Source: Paracoccaceae bacterium
GTDB taxonomy: Bacteria > Pseudomonadota > Alphaproteobacteria > Rhodobacterales > Rhodobacteraceae
Direction: 5' to 3'
Length of the DNA: 41,067 nucleotides
Assembly: GCA_030625695.1 (NCBI GenBank)
Contig: DAOUQK010000003.1
Location: 1-41,067, forward strand
The notes below the pieces were generated by a model. It had not been told where the DNA came from, ran no database searches, and saw nothing but the letters and a program-made list of their open reading frames with translations. Made by a program: the position numbers and the translations under genes. Of this stretch, positions 30,758 to 39,772 are shown in pieces. Each line of letters begins with the position of its first letter. The stretch's first letter is position 1.

Positions 30758-31798
30758 TCAGGCCACGCGCAGGACAATCTTGCCGATATGCTGCTTGCTG
30801 ACAAAGGCCTCTTGTGCGCGGTCAATGTCCGGCAAGGGATAAGTTTCAGCAACCAAAGGCGCAATCTTGCCAGTCTCGATTTGCCTGATAAGCGAGGCGA
30901 AAACGCCCGGATCCAGAACCGTACAGCCAAAGAAACTCAGGTCTTTCAGGTAAAGCGTGCGAATATCAAGCTGCACCAGCGGCCCGCCGATAGCCCCGGA
31001 AACCGCGTATCGCCCGCCGGGGCGCAGAACCTCCAGCAACTCGGGCCAGGCGTCCCCGGCCACGAGGTCGATCACCACGTCATGCGATTGTGCACCCAGC
31101 GCCTTGACCAGATTGTCACCCCTGTGAACCACCCGCGCCGCCCCCAGTTCAAGCAACCGTTCGGATTTGGCCGGGGTGGTGATGGCCGTCACAATCGCGC
31201 CGCGTGCGCGCAGCAATTGCACGGCGGCCGAGCCGACACCGCCCGAAGCTCCGGTCACCAGAACCGCCTCTCCGGATCGAACCCCGGATCGGGCGATCAT
31301 GTTTTCCGCAGTGGAATAGGAACAGGGAAACGATGCCAGTTCGACATCCCCAAGGTCGGATTTGATGGCATGTGCATGGCACGACGCAACCCGGGCATAT
31401 TCAGCAAAGCCGCCGTCACACTCGGACCCGAAATACCAGGGGTTGGCCAGAACCTGCCCGTTTGCCTGGCGGATGCAGGGTTCGACCAATACCCGTTCGC
31501 CAATACGATTGCGGTCAACTCCGCCGGCGACGTCAACGATTTCACCGCAAACATCGGCACCCTGAATGCGCGGAAATATCAGCGCCTCACCGGACCAGCT
31601 GGCATCCGACGCATCACCATCGTCTTTTGAGTACCACGCCAGCCGTGTGTTGATGTCGGTGTTGTTCACGCCCGCCGCACCAACCTTGATCAGCACATCG
31701 CCCGGTGCCAATTCCGGGATTGCCAGATCCGTCCGAAATTCTAACATCTCTGGGCCACCATGTCCGGTCAACACGATCCCCGACATCGTTTCGGTCAT
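30758..31798 (-). CDS. MDR-superfamily zinc-type alcohol dehydrogenase/quinone oxidoreductase-like protein
   Basis: 346 residues. The N-terminal GroES-like domain shows GDVLIKVGAAGVNNTDIN and GADVCGEIVDVAGGV. The Rossmann domain has LVTGASGGVGSAAVQLLRARGA. A His or Cys catalytic zinc ligand is not obvious at the usual place (NNTDIN instead of C..D/H), so a quinone-oxidoreductase-like enzyme is more likely than a true alcohol dehydrogenase. The substrate is unknown. It lies 21 bp behind the RND pump gene on the same strand and may be co-transcribed. Confidence 0.82.
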   Translation of the reverse strand: MTETMSGIVLTGHGGPEMLEFRTDLAIPELAPGDVLIKVGAAGVNNTDINTRLAWYSKDDGDASDASWSGEALIFPRIQGADVCGEIVDVAGGVDRNRIGERVLVEPCIRQANGQVLANPWYFGSECDGGFAEYARVASCHAHAIKSDLGDVELASFPCSYSTAENMIARSGVRSGEAVLVTGASGGVGSAAVQLLRARGAIVTAITTPAKSERLLELGAARVVHRGDNLVKALGAQSHDVVIDLVAGDAWPELLEVLRPGGRYAVSGAIGGPLVQLDIRTLYLKDLSFFGCTVLDPGVFASLIRQIETGKIAPLVAETYPLPDIDRAQEAFVSKQHIGKIVLRVA

Positions 31799-31819
31799 AT
31801 TCCTACCTCTTCGCTCAGA

Positions 31820-34800
31820 TCAAACTCGACGCACCGACGAGCGCGCGCCGACCAGCGCCGCCAGCAGATAAACCCCACCAACAAAGACCAAAGCCCCCGC
31901 GGCAAACAAGGCCAGTCCGGCCTGCATCGGATTCATTCCGGCCAATTGCGGCACCTGCGTCAGTACCAATTCGGGCAACGCCCCGGTCAGGGTGGCCCAT
32001 CCCAGCGTCGCCCCCATCCAGCCCAGCAATGCCACCCCGGTGAACCCCGTCAACCAGCGCATGCCGCCGTGCGAGCCGCGCAAGGCCCGGCGCAACGCGG
32101 TCAAAGGCCGCGAGAAATCGCGCTGGACGGCGATCAGGGCGGGTACAATCAACAGCACAAGGATCAATCCAAACCCAAGGCCATAGACCAGAGTGATCAC
32201 CGTCGGTTTCAGGAATTGCGCTTGTTGCGAGCGTTCGAACAACAACGGCGTCAGCCCCAGAACCGTGGTCAGCGTGGTCAGAACCACCGGGCGCAGCCGG
32301 TCTGCCGCCCCATCAATGATCGACGGAATAAGCCCGCGATCACGGGCGTATTCGTCGATCGTTGTCACCAGAACAATCGAATCGTTGATGATGATCCCGG
32401 TCATGCCCAACAGGCCGACCACCGTGAACATGCTTAGCGGAATGCCCCAGTAATTATGGCCCCAGATTGTCCCGACCAGCCCGAAAGGAATGATCGCCAT
32501 CACCACCAATGGTCGGGTCCAGCTGGCAAATACCCACGCCAGAACCAGGTAGATCCCGGTCAGGCACAGAGTCAGCCCGGTCCGCGCATCGCTGAGAAAT
32601 TTGTTCTCTTGCTCAGACAGACCCGCAACCCGCCATTCCACCTGCCGTTCACTGGCGATCTTTGGCAGGATTTCCTCTTCCAACGCCCGGGCAATCTCTT
32701 CTGCCTGCGCCGGATCATCCTCGGACACATCGCCTGTCACGCTGATTACCCGGATACCATTCTCGCGTCGTACGGTCGAAAACCCGGTCCTCTGTTGGAC
32801 ACTGACAATATCCGCCAGCGGCACATAGGCACCGTTGGGTGACCGCATATACGTCCGCTCCAGAAAATCTGCCGTCAACTCATCCCTCGGCAGTTCAACC
32901 CGTATCGCCGCCGACCTTGGCCCCTCAGGGTATGTCGCCGCCTCAAGCCCGTTCAATCGCGCCCGCAACGCCGACCCAAGGGCGTCAATGGTAAAGCCCA
33001 ACGCCTGGCCCTGTGGCGTCAGGTCCAAAATCAGTTCTTCCTTGTCATAGGCCAGATTGTCCTGCACCGCCGACACCTCAGGATAGCGCAGCATAGCGGT
33101 TTGTAAGTCTTCGGAGGCCGCTTTCAGGGTTTGCACATCGGCGCCAAAGAATTCCACATCCAATGCCTCCCCCCCCGGTCCCGAGCGATACCCGCGAAAC
33201 GAGACAATTTCAGCTTGCGGATGGCGGTTCACCATATCCTGCAATTTGCCCACAAAGGCAAAACTGGAATAGGGCCTCAGGTCGGCGTCAATCAGTTCAA
33301 TCGAAATCCCGCCCAGCAGGTCCTTGTCCTTGGTGTCGACCCCCGACAACCCATAGCCCGCATTGCCGCCAATCTCGGCCATTACGTAAACCAGCGGGTT
33401 CAGCCCGTGTTCGGCTTCGTATTCAGCGCCCAAAGCCTCGGTCGTACGCTGCATCTCTCGCATCATCTCAAGCGTTTCAGCCCGACTTGCCCCTTCGGCC
33501 ATGGCGAAATTACCGGTCACAGACCCGCGTTCAGGGGCATTAAAAAACCGCCATTTCACATCGCCCTGAATGAACACCGCGACTTGGGAGGCCAGCACCA
33601 CCGTCACCCCGGCCAGCACCACATACCGGCCCTTTACCACCAGCACCATCAACCGTCGGAATACTGTATCGCGGAACCAGCGAAAGCCGATATTCACCTT
33701 CCGGTTGGGCCAGTCATACCAGTGTTCTTGTGCCGTATGGGCAATCGCCGTGGACATGTGGTGCGGCAGGATCAGAAAACATTCCACCAAAGACGCCAGC
33801 AGGACAACAATCACCGTAAACGGAATATCCTTGATCAGATCGCCAAACCGCCCACCAATGGCGATCAGCCCAAAGAACGCAATCACCGTGGTCAAGGTCG
33901 CGGCAAACACCGGCATCGCCATCCGCCTTGCTGCATTCTCGGCCGCCTGCACCGGGTGTTCGCCCAACCGCCGTACCCGGAAATCGGCGTGTTCACCAAC
34001 CACAATGGCGTCGTCCACCACGATGCCCAACGTGATGATCAGGCCAAACAGGCTCACCATGTTGATGGTCAACCCCGCCACATACATTAAAGCAATCGCT
34101 GCAAACATCGCCGCCGGAATGCCCGCCGCCACCCAGAACGCAACCCGTGCGTTCAGGAACAAGAACAACAGCATGACCACAAGGCCCAGACCCATCAGCC
34201 CGTTATCCACCAGAATATCCAACCGGTCGGATATTGCTGCGGCCCGTGTGCGGATCAATTCAATCGCAACTCCTTTGGGCATGGAAAGCTGCATGGCCGC
34301 GGCCATATCTTCGACTTTTCCCTGAATACGGATTGCATCGCCACCATTGGCCCGGTCAATACGAATGGAAATCGCCGGGTTGTCGCCAACAAAATAGCTC
34401 CGATTCCGGTCCACCCCTTCAACGCTGATCGTCGCCACATCGCCAATCTTAAGCGTTGAACCATCAGCGTTTGAGCGCAAAACAATCCCGGCAATATCCT
34501 GAGGTTTGCGCTTTTCCGTGCCGGTGCGCACCCGCGCATTGGCCCCGCTCACATCCCCCGCCGGGTCTGCATCCACCTCGGCGGCAATGGCGCGGGATAT
34601 CTCGGCCATTGAAATATCGTACGCCACCAGGCTCGCCGAGGGCACCTCGACAACCGTCTGAGGGGCAGCCACACCGCGAATGGTGGTCCGCGTCACCCCG
34701 ACGCTGAACAATCGTGTGACAAACTCGTCGGCGAACAGGCCCAATTGCGCGGGCCCAACCGGGCCGGTAATCACCACGTCCGTTACCCTGTCGCGCCACT

Positions 34801-35218
34801 TGCCGCGTCTGACAACCGGGTCATCGGCCTCGGCAGGCAAGGTGGTGATCGCATCCACCGCCACCTGAACATCGTCAGCGGCGCGCGCCATATCCCAACC
34901 CGGCTCAAACTCCAGTTTGATACTTGCCCGACCCTCGCGTGATGTCGAAGACGAGGCTTCGACGCCGTCCACCCCCAATAACGCAGATCCCAGGATCTGA
35001 ACGATTGCCCCGTCCACGTCCTCGGGGCCGGCCCCGTCCCAGTTGACGGACACCCGAACATTATCGACAATCACATCAGGAAAGAACTGTGCGCGCATAT
35101 TCGGCACCGCCGCCGCGCCAAGAACCAACAGCACCACCAGCAACAGGTTCGCCGCCGTCCGGTGCCGGGTAAAATACGACAACAACCCACCGGCTGCCTT
35201 GGGAATATCACGCAGCAT
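31820..35218 (-). CDS. RND-family efflux transporter, inner-membrane permease
   Basis: 1132 residues, an AcrB-type pump of the ACR_tran family. TM1 is HRTAANLLLVVLLVLGAAAV. The proton-relay aspartate pair is in TM4 (LGIVVDDAIVVGEHAD). The second-half porter region and later helices follow (FTVVGLLGMTGIIINDSIVLV). It is about 90 residues longer than AcrB; the C-terminus adds hydrophobic stretches (GVALLGWMGATLGWATL and LALFAAGALVFVGGVYLLAALV), an uncommon extension. It works with the adaptor encoded 6 bp upstream. No outer-membrane channel gene is adjacent, so a shared TolC is likely. The substrate is unknown. Confidence 0.92.
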   Translation of the reverse strand: MLRDIPKAAGGLLSYFTRHRTAANLLLVVLLVLGAAAVPNMRAQFFPDVIVDNVRVSVNWDGAGPEDVDGAIVQILGSALLGVDGVEASSSTSREGRASIKLEFEPGWDMARAADDVQVAVDAITTLPAEADDPVVRRGKWRDRVTDVVITGPVGPAQLGLFADEFVTRLFSVGVTRTTIRGVAAPQTVVEVPSASLVAYDISMAEISRAIAAEVDADPAGDVSGANARVRTGTEKRKPQDIAGIVLRSNADGSTLKIGDVATISVEGVDRNRSYFVGDNPAISIRIDRANGGDAIRIQGKVEDMAAAMQLSMPKGVAIELIRTRAAAISDRLDILVDNGLMGLGLVVMLLFLFLNARVAFWVAAGIPAAMFAAIALMYVAGLTINMVSLFGLIITLGIVVDDAIVVGEHADFRVRRLGEHPVQAAENAARRMAMPVFAATLTTVIAFFGLIAIGGRFGDLIKDIPFTVIVVLLASLVECFLILPHHMSTAIAHTAQEHWYDWPNRKVNIGFRWFRDTVFRRLMVLVVKGRYVVLAGVTVVLASQVAVFIQGDVKWRFFNAPERGSVTGNFAMAEGASRAETLEMMREMQRTTEALGAEYEAEHGLNPLVYVMAEIGGNAGYGLSGVDTKDKDLLGGISIELIDADLRPYSSFAFVGKLQDMVNRHPQAEIVSFRGYRSGPGGEALDVEFFGADVQTLKAASEDLQTAMLRYPEVSAVQDNLAYDKEELILDLTPQGQALGFTIDALGSALRARLNGLEAATYPEGPRSAAIRVELPRDELTADFLERTYMRSPNGAYVPLADIVSVQQRTGFSTVRRENGIRVISVTGDVSEDDPAQAEEIARALEEEILPKIASERQVEWRVAGLSEQENKFLSDARTGLTLCLTGIYLVLAWVFASWTRPLVVMAIIPFGLVGTIWGHNYWGIPLSMFTVVGLLGMTGIIINDSIVLVTTIDEYARDRGLIPSIIDGAADRLRPVVLTTLTTVLGLTPLLFERSQQAQFLKPTVITLVYGLGFGLILVLLIVPALIAVQRDFSRPLTALRRALRGSHGGMRWLTGFTGVALLGWMGATLGWATLTGALPELVLTQVPQLAGMNPMQAGLALFAAGALVFVGGVYLLAALVGARSSVRRV

Positions 35219-35224
35219 CGCGCC

Positions 35225-36670
35225 TTAACCCCCCATCCGCGCCTCAATTCGCTGGACCAGCCGCGCCGGGACCATCGCCTCGGTTAACTGCTCCAACATA
35301 TCGGCCTTCACTTCTTCGGGCATCCGTTTTGAACTTTCGACAAACGCCACCAACCTGGCCCGCCGCGCATCTGTCAGTTCCAGCAACTCGGGTTCCTCAT
35401 CGGCCTCACCCAAGGCCCGCACCCGAATACCCGCCCCCAGCAAAGGCGTGCGCCCGGCAACCACCCGGCGCCCTTCAAGTCCGGCACCGCGCACCAGAAC
35501 GTCATCGCCCTGACGTCGCACCAGTTCGACTTTTAAGGACTCCAGCCGACCTTCGTCATCCAATACCAAAACGGTCGAAGCCGCATCCAAAGCAGACGCA
35601 GGCAGTCGCGCAACCCCGGTCACTTCCGGTTCTTCAACCGTAACCGTCACAAAATCCCCCGGCTTAAACCCGCGCGCGCCTTCTAGACGGGCAAATATCA
35701 CCCGCCCCGACTGGCCCGCTCCGGTTGCCGCCGAATCCCGGCTGATCGACCCCGAAGCGGTCAAATCCGCTCCGGTTACGTTCAAAATTGCCGTAACAGG
35801 TGCCTGTACCAATGACCCAGACTGGCCCAATAACCGCGCGTATTGCGCCGTAGACACCCGAAACGACACTTCCAAAGCCGTCGGATCAATCAGTTTGGCC
35901 AGCTTCTCATTGGGCGACACCAGCCGCCCCTCAACCAATGAGACCTCACTCAGCACGCCGCTGAAACCGGCCCTCACGGTCAATTCGTCCAGATCCCGTC
36001 GCGCGGCCTCTAATGCAATTCCGGCCCGCGCCAGTCGCGTTGCCGCAAGGTCCACGCGACCCTCCGCACTCGCCACCGCCTGTCGCCGTGCCAACACCGC
36101 CGCCCGCGCGACCGCCGCCGCCAGCTCTGCCGTTTCAGCCGCCGCCGCCGTGCCTACACCACGCTCTCGCAAATCAGCCTGCCGCTGATTCGCCCGGCCT
36201 CTCAACTCTGCCTGATCCCTTGCCGCCCCAAGCTCGTCTCCGGCCAGAACCAGCCCGCGCTCGGCATCGCGCACCTCGGCGCGCGCATCCGACACATCAC
36301 TTTCGGCCCGCTGAAACGCCGCTTTGGCATCTGCCGGATCAATCTGCACCAAAACCTCGCCGGCCCGCACAACACCGCCTTCTTCAAAACTGCCCGCAAG
36401 GGTAACAATACGCCCGCCCGCAGGCGCGTGTATTTCCAATGTCCGCCTGCTTTGAATTTGCCCAAAAGCCTGCAACACTGGGGCAATCGTCTGTATCTCG
36501 GCGGTAATCGCATTGACCGCAAACACCCGTTCTTTCGCCACCGGGGCAGGGCGCTCATTGCTCATGCGCACCTGAATCGCACCGCGGATGATCTGCCCGG
36601 CATAGACCAACAGGGCCAGCGTCATTGACGCCAGCAACACCCCTACCAGACTTTGGCGTAAAAACCGCAT
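35225..36670 (-). CDS. RND efflux periplasmic adaptor subunit (HlyD/MFP family)
   Basis: 481 residues. An N-terminal anchor (LRQSLVGVLLASMTLALLVYAGQII) is followed by a lipoyl half (APVLQAFGQIQSRRTLEIHAPAGGRI). A long alpha-hairpin of Ala/Arg/Glu-rich repeats comes next (AEVRDAERGLVLAGDELGAARDQAEL). Then come the second lipoyl and beta-barrel domains (FSGVLSEVSLVEGRLVSPNEKLAKLIDP). The longer than usual C-terminus ends in a helix (KADMLEQLTEAMVPARLVQRI). It bridges the pump to an outer-membrane channel. A terminator-like hairpin lies in front of its ribosome-binding site (36685-36705). Confidence 0.9.
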   Translation of the reverse strand: MRFLRQSLVGVLLASMTLALLVYAGQIIRGAIQVRMSNERPAPVAKERVFAVNAITAEIQTIAPVLQAFGQIQSRRTLEIHAPAGGRIVTLAGSFEEGGVVRAGEVLVQIDPADAKAAFQRAESDVSDARAEVRDAERGLVLAGDELGAARDQAELRGRANQRQADLRERGVGTAAAAETAELAAAVARAAVLARRQAVASAEGRVDLAATRLARAGIALEAARRDLDELTVRAGFSGVLSEVSLVEGRLVSPNEKLAKLIDPTALEVSFRVSTAQYARLLGQSGSLVQAPVTAILNVTGADLTASGSISRDSAATGAGQSGRVIFARLEGARGFKPGDFVTVTVEEPEVTGVARLPASALDAASTVLVLDDEGRLESLKVELVRRQGDDVLVRGAGLEGRRVVAGRTPLLGAGIRVRALGEADEEPELLELTDARRARLVAFVESSKRMPEEVKADMLEQLTEAMVPARLVQRIEARMGG

Positions 36671-36684
36671 CCTTCAAGTCACCT

Positions 36685-36705
36685 AAAAAGGCCCGCAGGC
36701 CATTT
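36685..36705 (-). terminator. Hairpin with T-run between moaB and the RND adaptor
   Basis: On the minus strand AAAT-GGCC-TGCG-GGCC-TTTTT forms a short stem followed by five T. It ends the leftward udg-phosphoesterase-moaB unit. Because the T-run is only about 15 bases before the adaptor start codon, it could also act as an attenuator in the leader of the efflux genes. Confidence 0.5.
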
Positions 36706-36783
36706 CTTCATCCGTCGCAGAACCTATTATGCGTCAAATATGCACAAAACGCCAAGCCACAAGGATGTTAACGCGGGATTTGG

Positions 36784-37326
36784 CTATTTCCGTCGCAAAT
36801 GTTCGTCCAATCGCGGCATTATCTCAACAAAGTTGCACGGTTGATGACGATAATCCAACTGAGGCCGCAATATTCCGTCCCACGCGTCCTTGCATGCCCC
36901 CGGACTTCCGGGCAGCGCAAACAGATACGTCCCCCCTGCCACGCCGCCTGTTGCCCGGCTTTGCACCGCACTGGTGCCGATCTTCTCCATCGAGATTATT
37001 GTGAACACCGTTCCAAACGCTTCGATCTCTTTCTCATAGACATCGCGGTGCGCCTCAACTGTGACATCCCGACCGGTCAGGCCGGTGCCGCCGGTTGAGA
37101 TTATTACATCCACATTCTTATCGGCTATCCAGTTACGCAATCGTTGTGCAATCTGATCCCGTTCATCGCGGACAATCTCGCGACCGGCCAGAACATGACC
37201 GTCGCCCAACAACCGATCAACCAGAATTTGCCCGGATTTGTCATCCTCAGGACGGCGCGTGTCAGATACGGTCAGAACCGCAATCCGAACCGGCACAAAC
37301 TCCAGGACTTTATCATTTTCGCTCAT
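36784..37326 (-). CDS. moaB: Molybdenum cofactor biosynthesis protein B
   Basis: 180 residues of the MoaB/MogA fold, which adenylylates molybdopterin before Mo insertion. Motifs are RIAVLTVSDTRRPEDDKSG, IISTGGTGLTGRDVTVEA, FGTVFTIISMEKIGTSAVQSRA (quoted as shorter pieces FRTIS-like), and LFALPGSPGACKDAWDGI. ATG 37326 has GAGG upstream and lies one base behind the phosphoesterase stop; a longer frame to 37383 lacks family similarity. Together with moaD and moaE in this window it supplies the cofactor for SoeA, though the genes are unlinked. Confidence 0.93.
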   Translation of the reverse strand: MSENDKVLEFVPVRIAVLTVSDTRRPEDDKSGQILVDRLLGDGHVLAGREIVRDERDQIAQRLRNWIADKNVDVIISTGGTGLTGRDVTVEAHRDVYEKEIEAFGTVFTIISMEKIGTSAVQSRATGGVAGGTYLFALPGSPGACKDAWDGILRPQLDYRHQPCNFVEIMPRLDEHLRRK

Positions 37327-37327
37327 G

Positions 37328-37921
37328 TCAAACCTCAAACCAATTGGCAAACGGCCCCAGATTGACCACTTTCGTCCGGCCAATCATACCACTTTGCCCC
37401 CAAGAATCATGAATATGCCCGCAGAAGGCCAGCTCCGGCTGCACCCGCTCAATCGCCTCATATATCGCCACTGACCCGACCGAGCTGCCCCCCGACGTTT
37501 GGTCTGCCACCCCCTTCGGGGGCGAATGCAGCACCAATATATCGGCGGCTTCGCACCCGCTCAGCATTTCGGCGGCCTTCGCTTCGCTCAGGTCACAAGA
37601 CCACGCGCCAAAGGGTGTTTCCGGTACGGCGTAGCCAAGCCCAAACAGGCGAATTCCACCAATCTCAATTCCGCGCCCGTGCAAAACGTGGCAACCAACG
37701 GGCACGGCTTCTATCAACTCCGCTTTGCTTTCGGCATTGCCCGGAACCACCACCATCGGTGCGGTGATCCCACCCAACATCCCCATTGCCTCTGGCAACC
37801 CTTCACGCATGTTACAGAAATCACCCGCGCCAATCACCAGATCGGCCGCCTTGGCCGCCTCAACAATCACCTCAGCCCGCGCCATCGAGTGATGCAAATC
37901 CGAAAACGCCAATATCTTCAT
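37328..37921 (-). CDS. Calcineurin-like metallophosphoesterase
   Basis: 197 residues with the complete motif series of the superfamily: FSDLHHSM (D-x-H), GAGDFCNM (GD), VPGNAESK (GN-E), ILVLHSPPKG (H) and FCGHIHDSWG (GHxH). It binds two metal ions and hydrolyses a phosphodiester or phosphomonoester; the substrate is unknown. ATG 37921 overlaps the uracil-DNA glycosylase stop (ATGA) and starts the conserved phrase MKILAFSDLHH. It is tightly coupled to both neighbours. Confidence 0.87.
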   Translation of the reverse strand: MKILAFSDLHHSMARAEVIVEAAKAADLVIGAGDFCNMREGLPEAMGMLGGITAPMVVVPGNAESKAELIEAVPVGCHVLHGRGIEIGGIRLFGLGYAVPETPFGAWSCDLSEAKAAEMLSGCEAADILVLHSPPKGVADQTSGGSSVGSVAIYEAIERVQPELAFCGHIHDSWGQSGMIGRTKVVNLGPFANWFEV

Positions 37922-38664
37922 TTCAACTTCGCCTTCAGGCTCAACAAATCCACCCAGGCCTCTCGCTTGGCCCCCGCTTGGCGCAACAAATACGCCGGAT
38001 GAAACATCGGCAACACCGGTTTGCCCCACGCCTCAACCCATGTCCCCCGCATCCGGGTAATCCCGCGCCGTCCTAAAACGGCATCACAGGCGATATTGCC
38101 CATCAACACGATGAAATCCGGGTCAGCCAGCGCCACGTGCCGCTCAAGAAAGGGTAACATTATCGCAACTTCTTCCTTACTCGGGTCGCGGTTCTGCGGC
38201 GGTCTCCAGGGCATCACATTGGTGATATACACCGACGCCTCCCGACTAAGGTCAATCGCCGCCAGCATCCTGTCCAGCAACTGTCCGGCGCGGCCCACAA
38301 ACGGCCGCCCCTCCCGGTCCTCATCGCGCCCCGGAGCCTCGCCAATGATCATTACGCGCGCGCCCGCAACCCCATCACAAAACACCAACTGCCGCGCGCC
38401 CTTCTTCATCTCGCACAACTCAAACGCCTCCAAAGCCGTCCGCAAAGCCGCCAAAGACCCAGCTCTCGCCGCCGCCGCCTTGGCAACACCCACCGGATCA
38501 ACCTCATCCTCAACCACGGGCGCAACAACCGCCTTCAAGGGCGCAGACTTCTCGGGAACCCCGTAGCGATCCACCGGCATATCGCCAATCGCCTCAGTCG
38601 CCCCCAACTCTACCTGCCACTCAAGCAAAGCCCGCGCCGTATGATATTCTTCAACCGATTCCAT
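37918..38664 (-). CDS. Uracil-DNA glycosylase, family 4-type
   Basis: 248 residues. The catalytic motif is GEAPGRDEDREGRPFVGRAG and the DNA-binding motif is PMFHPAYLLRQ. The first Fe-S cysteine region is FELCEMKKGARQLVFCDG, and MPWRPPQNRDPSKEE is typical of family 4. It removes uracil from DNA in base-excision repair. The N-terminal 75 residues are a low-conservation extension (VVEDEVDPVGVAKAAAARAGS). The start has GAGG 2-6 bases upstream. First gene of the udg-phosphoesterase-moaB unit, divergent from pyrB. Confidence 0.9.
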   Translation of the reverse strand: MESVEEYHTARALLEWQVELGATEAIGDMPVDRYGVPEKSAPLKAVVAPVVEDEVDPVGVAKAAAARAGSLAALRTALEAFELCEMKKGARQLVFCDGVAGARVMIIGEAPGRDEDREGRPFVGRAGQLLDRMLAAIDLSREASVYITNVMPWRPPQNRDPSKEEVAIMLPFLERHVALADPDFIVLMGNIACDAVLGRRGITRMRGTWVEAWGKPVLPMFHPAYLLRQAGAKREAWVDLLSLKAKLK

Positions 38665-38710
38665 TCCTCAAACCTAAGCCTCATCGCCCGTAAGCAAAAC
38701 ACCCCTTGCG

Positions 38711-38743
38711 CATCTTTGACCCCTAAATATCCCCGCCGGAGGT
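38711..38743 (+). repeat. Intergenic repeat, copy 2 (CATCTTTG...TAAATAT...GGAGGT)
   Basis: CATCTTTG, TAAATAT and GGAGGT are arranged as in the segment at 2382-2411, here with CCCCGCC before GGAGGT and an A-run after it. It lies in the divergent udg/pyrB gap, about 80 bp before the pyrB start. It is not obviously part of either promoter. Confidence 0.55.
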
Positions 38744-38765
38744 AAAAAATCTCTTCTGGCGCAAC

Positions 38766-38794
38766 TTGCCCACATCAACCCACCCCCATATAAC
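38766..38794 (+). promoter_or_regulatory. Candidate sigma-70 promoter for pyrB
   Basis: TTGCCC (38766) and TATAAC (38789) are exactly 17 bp apart and end 27 bp before the pyrB start codon, leaving a short leader. Four of six and five of six positions match the consensus. No attenuator fits into so short a leader. Confidence 0.5.
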
Positions 38795-38821
38795 GCCCCA
38801 AACCACACCGGAGTCCCGCCG

Positions 38822-39772
38822 ATGTCCTTCCTTCACCGCCACCTCCTTGGCATCGAACACCTAAGTCCGAATGACATCACCACCATCCTCGACCTTGCCG
38901 AAAGCTATGTCGACCTGAACCGCCAATCGGCCAAACACGTCGATGTCCTCTCCGGCCTCACCCAAATCAACATGTTCTTCGAAAATTCCACCCGCACCCA
39001 GGCCAGCTTTGAGATTGCCGGCAAACGCCTCGGTGCGGACGTCATGAACATGGCCATGCAGGCCTCTTCTGTCAAAAAGGGTGAAACCCTGATCGACACG
39101 GCGTTGACCCTCAACGCCATGCACCCCGACCTTCTGGTGGTGCGTCACCCCCACTCCGGTGCCGTCGACCTGCTGGCGCAAAAGGTCAATTGCGCCGTGC
39201 TGAACGCCGGTGACGGCCAACACGAACACCCCACGCAGGCCCTGCTTGACGCGCTCACCATAAGACGCGCCAAGGGACGTCTGCACCGGCTGAGTATCGC
39301 CATCTGCGGTGACATCGCCCATTCCCGTGTTGCCCGCTCCAACATCTTTCTTCTGGGCAAAATGGAAAACCGCATTCGCCTGATTGGCCCTCCAACCCTG
39401 ATGCCGTCAGAAATCGACCAATTCGGCGTCGAAGTTTACGAAGATATGGGTGAAGGCCTGCAAGGCGTGGACGTTGTGATGATGCTGCGCCTGCAAAAAG
39501 AACGCATGGACGGCGGCTTTATCCCTTCGGAACGGGAATATTACCACCGTTACGGCCTCGACGCCCGCAAGCTCAAACTCGCCAAACCCGACGCCATCGT
39601 CATGCACCCCGGCCCGATGAACCGGGGCGTTGAAATCGACGGAACATTGGCTGACGACATCCACCGCTCGGTCATTCAGGAACAGGTGGAAATGGGTGTC
39701 GCCGTGCGCATGGCGGTGATGCAGCTTCTGGCCCGAAACCTTACCGCATCCCGCGAACCAGCTGCCGTATGA
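38822..39772 (+). CDS. pyrB: Aspartate carbamoyltransferase catalytic subunit
   Basis: 316 residues, normal size. It joins carbamoyl phosphate and aspartate in pyrimidine synthesis. Carbamoyl-phosphate binding is FFENSTRTQASFEIAGKRLG; further motifs are GDGQHEHPTQALLDAL, ICGDIAHSRVARS and MHPGPMNRGVEI. The start has GGAG 9 bases upstream. No pyrI or pyrC follows in this window; instead three small genes overlap in series behind it. Confidence 0.97.
   Translation: MSFLHRHLLGIEHLSPNDITTILDLAESYVDLNRQSAKHVDVLSGLTQINMFFENSTRTQASFEIAGKRLGADVMNMAMQASSVKKGETLIDTALTLNAMHPDLLVVRHPHSGAVDLLAQKVNCAVLNAGDGQHEHPTQALLDALTIRRAKGRLHRLSIAICGDIAHSRVARSNIFLLGKMENRIRLIGPPTLMPSEIDQFGVEVYEDMGEGLQGVDVVMMLRLQKERMDGGFIPSEREYYHRYGLDARKLKLAKPDAIVMHPGPMNRGVEIDGTLADDIHRSVIQEQVEMGVAVRMAVMQLLARNLTASREPAAV

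Noticed and set aside
33131..34090. Long plus-strand frame antisense to the RND pump
   Set aside because: It is rich in His, Gln and Arg as typical for antisense frames of GC-rich genes, without motifs; the minus-strand RND assignment is unambiguous.
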